A stretch of DNA of 64,000 bases from Helopsaltes ochotensis (lineage: Eukaryota > Chordata > Aves > Passeriformes > Locustellidae): positions 124,001-188,000 of the forward strand of contig VXBM01000887.1 in NCBI GenBank assembly GCA_013400155.1, given 5' to 3'. This document shows positions 1 through 11,700 of the stretch, one piece after another; the stretch's first letter is position 1, and each line of letters begins with the position of its first letter. Under the pieces are notes generated by a model. The model searched no databases, was not told the DNA's origin, and was given only the letters and a program-made list of their open reading frames with translations. The translations under genes were made by a program, and so were the position numbers.

Positions 1-3000
1 GGGTGAACAGCTGGAGCATAGGAACGAGAGCCCGGAGGGCAGACAGTGTCTGTGTGTTGAAATAAAAGATTTTGCCAGTCTGTCTCTGCTGTAGACAAGC
101 TTGGTTCAAGATGAGATTACATTTCAAAGTTCACTTCGGTGTGTTATAATTTTTATTGATTATATAGAAAGCTAAACGGTGGGTTCTAGTTTAGCAGCAT
201 TCCTGTGTCATCAGCTGTTATGTCTTCAATATCACTTAGTTCAGTTCTGTTGGCAATGCATATCCTGTCTAACGCTCCTTTTGTTGCCTGGATACAGCTA
301 CGTTTTGCCACTTGCATGGTGTTAAATGATTCTGCCTGTCTGATGCATTGACTGTACATTTCTGGAGGAAGCCCTAGCTAGCAGCAATTCCTTGAACATT
401 AGAGAATTTTATACACTTATACTAGAGTGTAACATGGGATAATCTGAAATTTATGGTAAAGGAATGTTGTTTTACCTCCTCTTCCTCCTCCATTTTTGTG
501 GTGTATTTAAATAGAGAGCTTTTTAGGATGCCATTCATCACTTCAGTTTGCAGCAGTGAGCTGCTCTGGGTAGCAAAGCCAATTTGGTGGCTTTCCTACC
601 ACTATAGCACTAGGTGCTTTCAGTACCATGGTAGAGGGGAAATAGCCCAGGCAACAATTGTCTCAACTGAGGAGGAGAGATATTGCAGCAAGCTGCTGGG
701 TTTTGTGTTTAGCAACAAAAATCTGCACATCAAGATACTGAATAAAACTTTAATTTTATTTTCTCTGTATTTTCCTTCAAAATTTGGTTTTGCCATGCCT
801 ATTACTGCATGAAGAATACTTAATAAAAATGTTCTTGCCAGTGAAAACCTGAAAGACTTGATGCTTTATACATATGGCTGTATTTACAATTTAAGTAGGA
901 TAGGATATGTGCTCTGTCAACTATAGGAGGGAAGGAAATATATTAATTTAATTCCAGCCTACTGTCTCCTTTGGTGAAAATGACCCAAATGTTAGGTTTT
1001 TCCCCTGAACTGATAAATACTTCAGCCTTGTTTTCAGTATATATGTCTTTTGCTGATGCTCTTTAGAGTCTTTCACACTTCATCTTCCCCAAACGTGCTT
1101 TTGCCCATAATTCCTTTAGTGTGCTACTAAGCAAGGCTATTTTTGAGAGTCTGGGTTTTTAATAACTTTTGATTTGAGAAGTTGACAGGTTGAAAGTCCT
1201 TATCTACTCTGATTTCAGTGGAAATTAGATACATAAATATCTCAGTGGAACTGAGCCATAATGGATGAGCTGCTACCAAAACTGTTTCATCTGTTAAGAA
1301 AATAGTCCTCTTCAGTAGAGGATTGAATGACAACTGAAATTGCATGCTTAAAAAAATATAAGGACTGTCACCAAAATTAATAGCATAACCTTATTTTGAT
1401 CTTGAAATAACTCTACCAGAAAAGATTTCTTCATCTCATTAATTCTGGTGAAAACAGGAGACCTTTATCACTAGCTGTTAGACTAGAAGAGATTATTGTG
1501 CTGCTTTCAATGGTGGCAAGCTAAGTGTGGTGTACCAAGAAGTTATGTTCTAGGACTAGTGGCAATTATTATGTTTAATAATATGGAAAGGGAATTAAAA
1601 TGGGAAGCTTGTCCTTTTTCGGGTTTCACAGATTTACACAATGGATGCTTTGTTTATATAATAAAGAGATTTTTTAAAATTTAGTTGCTAAATAAATTTA
1701 GTGTAAGAAAGTATCAGGTAATTTTTAAAGAAAATACTCCCTTTTTAGCTCATAACCAATCTTCCAAAAGTACAGTGAAGATATTACCAAGAGAGTCAGT
1801 TAAGGAATGTAAGAAATGGTTCGAGATTCAAGTAACAAGGAATTACAGTTTTCTCTTGTGGATTCTGTTTTGTCTTATTTGTTCTTGCAATTATTTTAAG
1901 AATATAGAGATCTTCTGTATCTCTTCTTGTGTTTTCAGGAAATTTAAAACTGGTTTTAGAGTAACATTTATTACATGTGTTCCATTGCATCCTTTTTCCT
2001 TGTGCACAGATTTGTCTGTTGTGTTTGGGGATTTTATAGAGTTAAAACCATACTTTTCTAGAGTTTGAGATATCCTATCATTAATGGAGTCAAACTTGCT
2101 ACCAAATACAAAAGCAAAGAGAGGAGAAATATTCTTCTGACATTCAGGGTATTCTTAATTGCTATTTTGGTTTACTGTGTACAGGTAATCTGAGGGCATG
2201 TCATCAGCATGATCTGTAAGTAAAGAAAAAAAAATCATATTTGACAAGAATACTATAATATCTTTTACACTGATCAAACACTTCCTTGGCTGAATGTTTT
2301 TGGTGGATTTTTTTATAAATAGAAACAGAAAACTAGAGGTTATGTAATAAAAATTGAGTAAAAAATAAAAACAACAATACATGAATGTACTAGGGTTCTT
2401 ACTTCATTAATGGAAGTTTTAAATTATCAGAAACTGTTCAAACAATGAATATATTGTCCTGTTTGCACCTTCTGTCTTCTTTCTCTTCTTGCATGCATTT
2501 GCAATCATGTTACAAATGTTTATCTAGAAAATGCCTACTCCCGTTGTCCTGTGTCCGTTCTCTGTTAGGGGGAAGACTTGAGGAGCCTTTAAAGCAGCCC
2601 CTCTCTTCTTCTGAGATGCAAATGCAATATGGCTCCAGAAGGTGATAAGCTTTCACAGAGTAAAAGAGTACTGTAAAGAGACACTTCCATTTTTCTAGAT
2701 GTGTTTATTCCATTATAATAATATGTTATTATATGATAACTGCTGCTAATGCATACAAGAATACATAGAAGAAAGTTACTGTTTGAGGGAAAACAGCTTT
2801 GAAAGTGTTTGTGGCCTCATCTGTGGCTGATGTAGCAGGTGTGGTACTTTGTGTGACTGGGCAGGTCACATGCTTCTCGTAGTATGTAGTAAAAGCTGTG
2901 TTTTTTCCAGTTTTAACTGGGATTCCTAAATGAACCATGTTGCTCAGATAAGCTGTCATGTGTTCAAAATAGTTTGTCCATCCAACTTTAACTTTAGAAT

Positions 3001-5663
3001 TATCTTAAATAAACATAAAGATTATAGGCCTGTTTCCTAAGGCTATAAGCTGGTTTGGTTGTAGGTTTAGCTTTTCAGCTTGGCCTCAGTAGGAGAGTAC
3101 TTACTACTGTGCTGTGATTTGTAGCGAGTTCACTTTTGTTGATGAGTAGTTGGAAATACCATTTAACACAAAGAGCTATAATGTGTGCTCAAGTCATTAG
3201 AGTAACTTGCCTCGTACCTTATGAACTCAGATCCTGTGTTATCCTCGCACAGTGAGCAGATACATACGTATCTCTCTCTATATAATCCATATTACTGTAT
3301 ACTTGAGAATCTGTGGTGTAAAAACAAAAAGGATAATTAGGTTTTTTTATATAGGCAAAGTGACTAGTGACACATGTACACTAGTACCAGTCTGCAAAGT
3401 AGCTTTATTTAAAATTATATGCTTGTGCATTTATGTGTCTGCTAGATGATGTAACTTTTGAGGCATTATCTGCAGCTCTAGAATAACTTAAGTTAAAAGA
3501 GGTTTTTTAGGTCTGTGATACTGAATGTTCAAATTCTCAGCCAGAATTAATGAGATCTAAGTTAGCTTGTCTGTTTTGTCACAGACTTTGCATGCTCTCA
3601 TGGCAGTGACATCCTTTTATTTTGTGATTTATTTTCCTAACCTGCAATGCACAGGAATATTTCCTTACTTGACTCTTTAGTGATCCTAACTTCTATGAGG
3701 ATGGCATATATGCCCCTTTTTTCTGAATGAGTTCTGCTGTAAAAACAATTAGGCATACAGACTGCTCTTAAAAAAATAAATTCCAATATAGTGCTAAAGT
3801 TTTTGCACAAGCTGCAAACTTTGAGTAGCATATAATATAAAAATGGCACATGTGGATAATTCATAAACCTATGAGTTGTTGAAGTCAGAAGCAGTCAACC
3901 AGTTCTAAAAATGTCATTGATGTACATGGTATATTTCAGCCTAAAGGATGAAAATATCAACAGCAATGGATATTGGATATGAAACCACCAGAGCAAAGCT
4001 GAGCCTGTAGTCAGCCATGTGGAACTGCTTAAAGCCAGTGTTGCTCTTCTGAAGGAGCTAGAATTGTCCTAGTGAAATACATATTCATGGCTGTTTTGTG
4101 CTTTTAATATCTGTAGTCCCCAGTCTGTGAATAAATGTGCTGTTCCAGTTGCTGGAAAAGGAAGCTTGATTAAACTTATCAGTCCTACTGAAAGTTGACA
4201 GCTGTATTGTCTTTAGAGGTGTGGATAGCCATGCACAGAGGTAGTCAGTGAAGAAATCTGTGTCAAAATTGAAATGGTAGTGCAGTTAAACTTGAAATCA
4301 GTCTAGGATGTACTGGAAGAGAAAAACGGTTCTTAGCAGCAGCCAGAAGGAGGTTCAAGTTTTCAAATCATTGTAAGAATTTTTAGGGTGATAGTTTCAA
4401 AATTCTGAGATGTGTAATTTTTGCTGTCTCCCTTCCTTTATGAAGACAGATCCAAGCTTATATTCAACTTATTTTTTTCGTTCTTTGCTTTTATTTTTTC
4501 ATTTTTTCATTTTCTTAGCTTTATTTTTTTTTTTAACAAGAAGCAAAGGAAATAGTTTCCAAATATTCAATGTGTGTGGATAATAGGATGAACAAAGGGT
4601 AATATCCTATGTTAAGAACAGCATATGCTTAATAAAGGGAGGAGATTTCTTCCAGTTGTTGTAATGTTTTGTGTGATTTTCATATTTACCTTTTAGTGTT
4701 CAGAAAACTCATCTGTTTTGCATCCTTCTTCCTAGTTTTTGTTTCTGGTATTACGGACAGCAAATGAACTCCCTGAAGCTCTTCTCTTTACATAGGAAAT
4801 GGGAAATGGTTGCTTATAGCTTTGACATCTTCCAGTCTTTGCCATGGTTCTTTAAATTCCATTTCGCCTTCTGTTTTGTTTATTGCTGTGTTCCTCTGGT
4901 AAAATTTCTCAAACCTAAGCATGTAGACTGAGTTGTAAATCTGGTCAACATCTTTGTTTTAGTTTAGCTGTTGACTGTATAACCTTAGTATTGCCTGCTT
5001 TTTTCCTTGGATGTTTTCTTCTAGTCTCTCTTCTTTTTTCTTTCCCCTCTTAGGATATGTATTAATAATATGAAATTTGGGTGAGAGGTATTTTCAGTTT
5101 TTCTTGTAGCATTTCTTGATTTGCTTACTTTCGTTATATAGCAGTTTCTGCCCTATCTGTGGCACTAAATTCTTTAAATGTGTAGATATATATTATCTAC
5201 ACATTTTATCCATTATATTTTATCCATACTCATATACCTGGGCCAAAGTGTTTGCTCTGTAGACAGTGAAAGGAGGGACCTGAATAACTGGAAAGTGTCC
5301 AATTTGTTTTTTGTAATGGGACAGTTTCAGGACTGTGCAGTCAGTGTGTGTTTGTACATGTCTTGCTATTGCTTGAACTACTGCTTAAAATACTTCTTTG
5401 TGCAGTGCAAGTGTGCTTGTTTCACGATTATTAAGTTGCTCCACAATGTTTGTGTGGTTAAATCTTAGCACTAGGAAAGAGCAGGTGTATGCGGGGGTGT
5501 GGCTTTGTTTTGTACATTGAAATAATTTTATAGTATTGACAACTAACATGTTTATATTAACAGTAATTTAAGAGAATTAAGCACCTAAGTAGAAGGTGAA
5601 TAGTCTCTTTAAAAGATGTTTTTCTTGTTGTTTTTTAAAATAGTGTTTTTTCTTTGTTTCTAG
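1..5663 (+). other. FBXL2 intron 1 (right part) or upstream region
   Basis: No FBXL2 exon 1 is recognisable: I see no CpG-rich promoter and no ATG followed by a convincing donor in the right context. T-rich tracts occur near 4468-4534. The only unexplained item is the antisense frame at 2729-3004. Whether the whole stretch is intron 1 depends on where exon 1 lies, probably left of the window. Confidence 0.6.
2729..3004 (-). other. Unrecognised antisense open frame with GPI-signal-like C-terminus and adjacent AATAAA
   Basis: Minus-strand frame open from 3004 to the TAA at 2731-2729; first ATG at 2959 gives 76 codons. An in-frame TAA at 3007-3005 closes it upstream, and TTTAAG just before it is at best a weak splice acceptor. 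Features seen: an amphipathic start (GWTNYFEHMTAYLSNM), one Cys (TCPV), a Thr/Ser-rich stretch (TQSTTPATSATDEATNT) and a hydrophobic end (VTFFYVFLYALAAVII) with no basic tail. A double stop TAATAA is followed 20 bases later by AATAAA (2709-2704). It could be the terminal exon or retrocopy of a surface protein, or chance. I do not recognise the family. Confidence 0.35.
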
Positions 5664-5725
5664 GTTTTCTCAAATAATGATGAAGCCCTTATTAACAAAA
5701 AGCTACCCAAAGAACTTCTGTTAAG
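5664..5725 (+). CDS. FBXL2: FBXL2 exon 2 (residues 2-21, start of F-box)
   Basis: Preceded by a polypyrimidine tract and TAG, followed by GTAATT. Encodes [20 protein letters not shown] and ends two bases into an Arg codon. It has no in-frame ATG at its start, so the initiator Met must come from exon 1, as in human FBXL2. Confidence 0.96.
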
Positions 5726-8700
5726 GTAATTCTACATAACATTTTAAGGAGTAAAAACCTGAGGATTATATATTACTTTTGTGCCTTACAGGCTATCAAG
5801 TGCTATTCATTCTTTCTTAAATCTGCTTGAAATAAATAACAGCACACCTGATTTACTTCTTGGAATTCTTGAGCTTGTTGCCTTGATTTGTTTTAATGTG
5901 TTCAAGTTATACTGTAACATGGAAGATGTAACTTAGTTGTGATTTTTGACTTGCATGTCAGAAAAAGAAGTGAAATAAAATGTCCAAAACACTTTGGTGT
6001 ACCAAGTAGTCACCTGTTTATATCTATCTGAAGAGCCTAATTCTCTAATGTAGTTCATAGTCTTTGTGCCATGAACTTTATTATAACAAAATAAAATACA
6101 AATTCAATGTCAGAGGCTTCCAAAAAAGTCACTGCAGTGAAAAGCTCTATCTATTACAATTACTGCCAGTCTGTGTTATAGGGTAGAACCAGCAGAGATT
6201 TCTTATTGTAGTCATTGGGTTACTCATAAATTTTATCAGCTTGCTGGTGTGTGAGTAGATAATCTTTGCAAAATTTGCCTAGAACAGAGAGATCAGTAAG
6301 TTCACCCCATGACTGGTGGATGTCTTCATGCTCTCATATGGTTGAAAGTTGATTTCAAGCCAAGTATAAACCAACTGCCAAATGTGGACTTGTTGCTTGG
6401 TTGGATGTGGCCACTGCCGAGCTGGAACTGAACCAGGTCAGCAACATCTCCTGTATCTGCAGGGAGGATTTGTTACTGACTAATCTTTAAAGTGGAAAAA
6501 AAAAGAAGAAAAAAAATGTCCAGTTATGATGGTGCAATTAAAATTGAGCTGATGATTTTTTTTCTTAATTTACTGAAGAGAAGTTTGGGTCAGCTTGTGT
6601 GTATGTCATTGCTTCCAGTCTGATTTGAAGTGGAAGAATGTCTCAATGGTATTTTGCATCTTGTGCCCAAAGAAAATGCTCCTAAAAACATTGTGACTAT
6701 CACAATGCTCTCTCAATGGTATTAAGAAACCAGACTGTTGTTAAAGAAAATGAATTTTAAAAGGCTTTTCATTTTTGTTAAGATACATTCCATATGGTGG
6801 TAGACTGTAATTAGACTCTTAGAACTGTTTAGAAAATGTGATTAAAAGAGACAGTCACGGAATGATGCCCTGAACAGAAATTCTCACACCTTTTGCTTTA
6901 TTGAAGGCAATGCCACACATGAACCACAGGATAAAAGTCAATGTAGGATGCTGCCTGCTTAGCTAAAAATTATGATTTACAAGCACTTCTTTGCAAGCAT
7001 TAGGACTCCCCAATATTTGTGGAAATGACAGTGCTTTTCACTGTTATGGATGCTAAATATCTCATTTACATAATTGAATAGAATTTGTTTATATGGTTTA
7101 GGTAGTGAACAGTATTGTGCACTGAGATAGTAAAGATATCTTTTGGGCCATCTTTCCTAAGAGAGAGGGAGTTGGGACTTGTTCAGCATCAAGAAGAGAT
7201 GACTGAGAGGAGCCCTCATCAATGTTTGTCTGTACCTGAAAGGAGGATGCCAAGAGGATGGAGCCAGGTGCTTCTCAGTGGTGCCCAGCAATAGAACAAG
7301 AGGCGAGAGGCATAAACTGGAACACAGGAAGTTCCACTTGAATATGAGGAAGAACTTCTTAACTATGTGGGTGACCGAGCAGTGGAAGAGATTGCCCAGA
7401 GAAGTGGTGGAATCTCCCTCACTGGAGATATTCAAGAACCATCGGGATGCAATCCTGTACTGCTGCAGTGTGCTTTGAGATACCACACTCTACCATGTGC
7501 TCCAGGATGACCCTACCTGAACAGGGAGGTTGAACCACATGGCCCTCTGTGTTCCCTTTCAACCTGACCCATTCTATGATTCTCTGATTTTAAAGAATTC
7601 AGCAGGAAGAAAATCCAAACAAAAAAGTCCAAGTAATTAGAGTCTACCAGTGGTTTAGCTGTTTGTTCTTATATTCAAGATACCTTCTTACAAAGTGACT
7701 TGGAGGATGTGCAGGCTTATCTTGGATTTGACCAACTGAGGAAGTGGTGCAGCTACTCCCTGCCACTACACTGTTACTGCAGTGTCTGAAGAAGCCGTTT
7801 GCATGGTTGAAAGGCTTTGTGAGGCTGGAACAACAACATAAAATATCCCAGGCCAAGCATACGTGGAACTGATTCAGCCAACCATCTATGTTTTGTGCAC
7901 ATCTGTCCTTTTTGCAATTGCACGGTGATTTACCAAAGTGTTGCAGATGTATTTAGAAGAGTTGATGATCTGAGAAACTGAGCTATGACTGTCAGCTTTC
8001 TCCATAAAGAGCACGATCATCTCATGCTAAATGCTGGGATTGGGTCTGCTTTGCCAGAGAGAAATAAAGTGCGTATTTCGTTATACCCACAAGACAATGC
8101 TGATCACCAGGGTTTTGAAATGGAGTGAAAGGAGATATGTGGGAGGTGCTCTGTAAATCACCTTTGAAATTGTACTGCTTCAGGGACAAACTCAAAAGGC
8201 CAATGGCAGAGCATGTTGGAGAGGGGGACATGCATCTGATTTCTCATCCCTGCAGAGTGTAGATATCTAAGGAAGTTTCAGACCTGCCTACCTAAAGGTT
8301 TATCAGTGAGGAATTTGTTTTATGAGCCTGCATTTAAAGGTTTTTGTGAGACTGAGTCTGAATGCCTTTCGACTCCTGAAACAGTATATGGTCATGCTGC
8401 AACATGTTTTAAAATTGTCTTACCCTATGGTTATGACAGGAGAGCTAAAATATTGCTGCAGTGGGTGTAAGTAATACTCTAATTATTTTTCGTTTATTAG
8501 CTATGCAGTCTACCTTTTAATTAAAAGGAGAGTAAACCAGTTGCAGTGGAAACATTTTGCTCAGAGGGCTGGAACAGAATAGTAAATACCACTGAAAGTG
8601 TCTTTAAATGCACTTAGTTTGCTGCTCGCTTGTATCAGATATGTCTGAAAACTACACTACAGCCCTCTTTAAAAAAAGCCCTATTGGACTTGTGGCAAAA

Positions 8701-11700
8701 AAAAGAGTGATTAATAGCTTGTTACAAATATCTGGGAATTAAATGTAAACACAGTTTCTTCTATTGCCAGAATTGGTCTTGTTCTCATTTGCGTGAAGTA
8801 TTTAAATTTATGTAGTCTGGCTATAACAACCAGTCAGTCCAATTTTTTCCTCTAAAATTGAAAAACTTTTTCCTGATGGTAGACTTACAAAATGAAACCA
8901 CTTCGAAATATATTCATAGAATAGTTTTGCTATACTTGCATACTCTAAAACTGAACAAAGTAATCCTTTGGTCTTTTACTGCAGTTCATAATCTTTATGA
9001 TTTTTAATATTAATATTACAATTATTATTATTACTAATGTAACAACCAGAATTATATTGGAATGTTTTCAAGCCAGTGTCATGTCTGTTGCACATTTTCT
9101 GTGGAGTATCTACAATGCTTGTAAGTAAATGGTTGAGACCCTCAGCTTCCCAGGCACAAAACTCATTTGAAAGGATGAGAAACAAGAGATTATTTGTTCT
9201 TTCTCAAGGAGACTCAGATAACTGGGCAGAGGAGGAAGAGGATATCTGATGAATATGGACAATTCGTGCTTTTGAAGAAGACCCTTGTTTAGAAGGGCCA
9301 GTTGTACTTTGAGGTTGGTAGTATAACTTGAGTGAGGAGAGGGAGGTATTTAATTTGTAACTTTTTCTGGTTTATGGGCATTCATTTTTATTGGTAATAT
9401 TGGAGTATATTTTTACCTGTGAAAGAAATAGTCTGCTTCTAAAAACTTTTCTTGTAGTATTCAGGCTAAAGGAAAAATTACCACCCTGTTAGCTGTTGAA
9501 ATGCTATTAGTTTGCCAGTTGGCAAGGAGTGCTCTTTCCCCTCTACTATTACATATTGCAAGAACTAAAAGACTGAATAAATGCTCAATTGTATGATGTT
9601 TAAGTAAGAATTGTGTGGTGGTATTAAAAATCGTGTCATTTAAACAGTTTTTGAATGATTGTAGCTTTTTTTTTTTCTTAGCCTATGTGTTTATGAGAAA
9701 GCATCAATTGAATATACAGGACATTCTTTGTAGAATTGAATTGGTGTCTGAAATTCATAAACCATATCTATCATCAGAAGAATAAGAAATCAAGCCAGGC
9801 TAATACTATTTTAATAGTAACTTTTCTAGTAAGACGTCACTGCCTTAAAGTGGCTTTTTTTTTTAATTGCTGGGGAAAAACCTTAAAACAATGAATTATT
9901 ATAATTACACTGTCAGTTTGAAAATAAATTGAAACAAAAATAATGAAGTATGTGTAATTAATATTAGAATGTTCTGATATTTCAACAGCTGGGGGGGTTG
10001 TTTTGTTTTGGGTTTTTTTTGCTTGATAAGAAGTAATAATGCACTTTTGGAAAGGGAGTTATAACCAGTAGTTTCAGCATGTAGAAAAATGGCTAACATT
10101 TATTCATTTGTTTTTTAACTGCTAATGTTCTGCACTGTGAAAACTGTAAGTTTTTTCACAAAAATGGTAAGCTTAAAAAACAGAGATGTTTGTCCCTTTC
10201 AGCCACTTAAGCCATTTTCAATTCCTTTCTGCCTACAAAGTACCAGCTTCATAAATTGTACCACAAATATAGAAACTATTGTGAGTTCTGTTATAAACCA
10301 TACTTTCTCAGTGCATGTACTTAAGAGTAGAGCTTAGCTATCAGTTTCAAAATTTCAGTGGTCAATCAGATTTCGAAGAGGATAAGTTTTAGGACTGAAA
10401 TGAGGAGAGGAACCCAGGAGTGGCGTTCCAGCAGCAGCTCCTCTTGTAGGCAAGAATATGCAGCTTGAGAGTTGAGTAATGAAGTTTTCATGTTTTTATT
10501 CTTTGTTTTTATTACTGCGTGCTGCTTTTTGCTGAGCTTTTAGTGTGTTCTTTGTTGTAGAGAAAAAGTTACCGTAAGCTTAAAACTGGTGAAGTCAAAC
10601 ATAGCATTTGATATATTTGAAGTGATGCTTTACCGTCTGTGTGCTTAACTGTGGGGGAAATAGAAAAGAAATACAGCAGAAGCTACATAAGAAATTGTCA
10701 TAATGCCATGGGTATTTCTTAGGTAGGTCCTGGAGGCACTTGGATGGCCCACAATTGCTGTAAATTTTGGCTGCTGTATTTTAGCATACGGAGTACTGAC
10801 TAGTGAATCAAAGAACTGAAAAATATAAAACTTTTGTCTGGAGCAGTTCCTGGTTGGTAGGAATTTTGTAAGGAGAAAACTGATATATGTGTTTTAAAGG
10901 GGAAAGGAAAAAAACAATCTGTCATCTCAGACATGATTCATTTTCCCCACTACAAGGATCTGTACAATTAAATAGGGAAATACTTCACCCTGAATAGCTG
11001 AGACTGCTGTTTAGTGTTTGACAGTCTCAGGGAAACATTCCAGTTTTATAATGTACATGCAATCTTTTATTTTGATTTTAGAGTGTTTTGCAAGTCTTCA
11101 AAGTCCTCTATAGCAGTCTGCCGAACAATTACAGTTTAACTGTTTAGAATTAGAAAGAGCAAATTGATACAAGTATATAAATTTTTCATACAGATTATGA
11201 ATTGAAGGGATTATATTTCTTATGAAAGTAAGACTTCTTTTCTGTATATTTTTGCAAATCCGTGGTTTTTGTAAAGCAGATTCTAATATTGCCTCATACA
11301 AGTAATTTTTATTAAGTCTTTTAATATAACATGCCTGAAATACATCTGTCCAGAGAATTAGTGCAGAGCAGCACTAATTGACTCTATTTAATATGGTGTG
11401 AGAATCCTTCAAATGTTTGCTAGCTAGAAATGTGGAGACTTACACTGACAAGAAGCAAGCAGAAACAATGCAACTGAGAACAGCATAATGGCAAATCCTG
11501 ACTCACTTCTGTGGAGTCAAATAATTATTTCTAGTGGTCCTTACCTCCCAAAAAGTGATCAGAAATTAAACTAAGTAAGTGATCTGAATGAGCCACAGGC
11601 ACAGGTCATGGACAAGATAAAGCCTTTGGAAATCAGTTAAATATTTTGATCTTTAGCTAGAAAAACAACAGAATTATAATTATTTTAGGACTGTATAAGA

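Noticed and set aside
453..460. ATG followed by GTAAAG as a possible FBXL2 exon 1 end
   Set aside because: The context is AT-rich without CpG or 5'UTR character, and ATGGT occurs often by chance.
453..812. 119-codon plus-strand open frame
   Set aside because: No family resemblance, low-complexity Ser and Phe stretches from CTCCT and T-rich DNA, no splice or poly(A) context.
7157..7486. Open frames of 109 and 66 codons on opposite strands
   Set aside because: Both lie wholly in the CR1 3' region, which is non-coding retroposon sequence.
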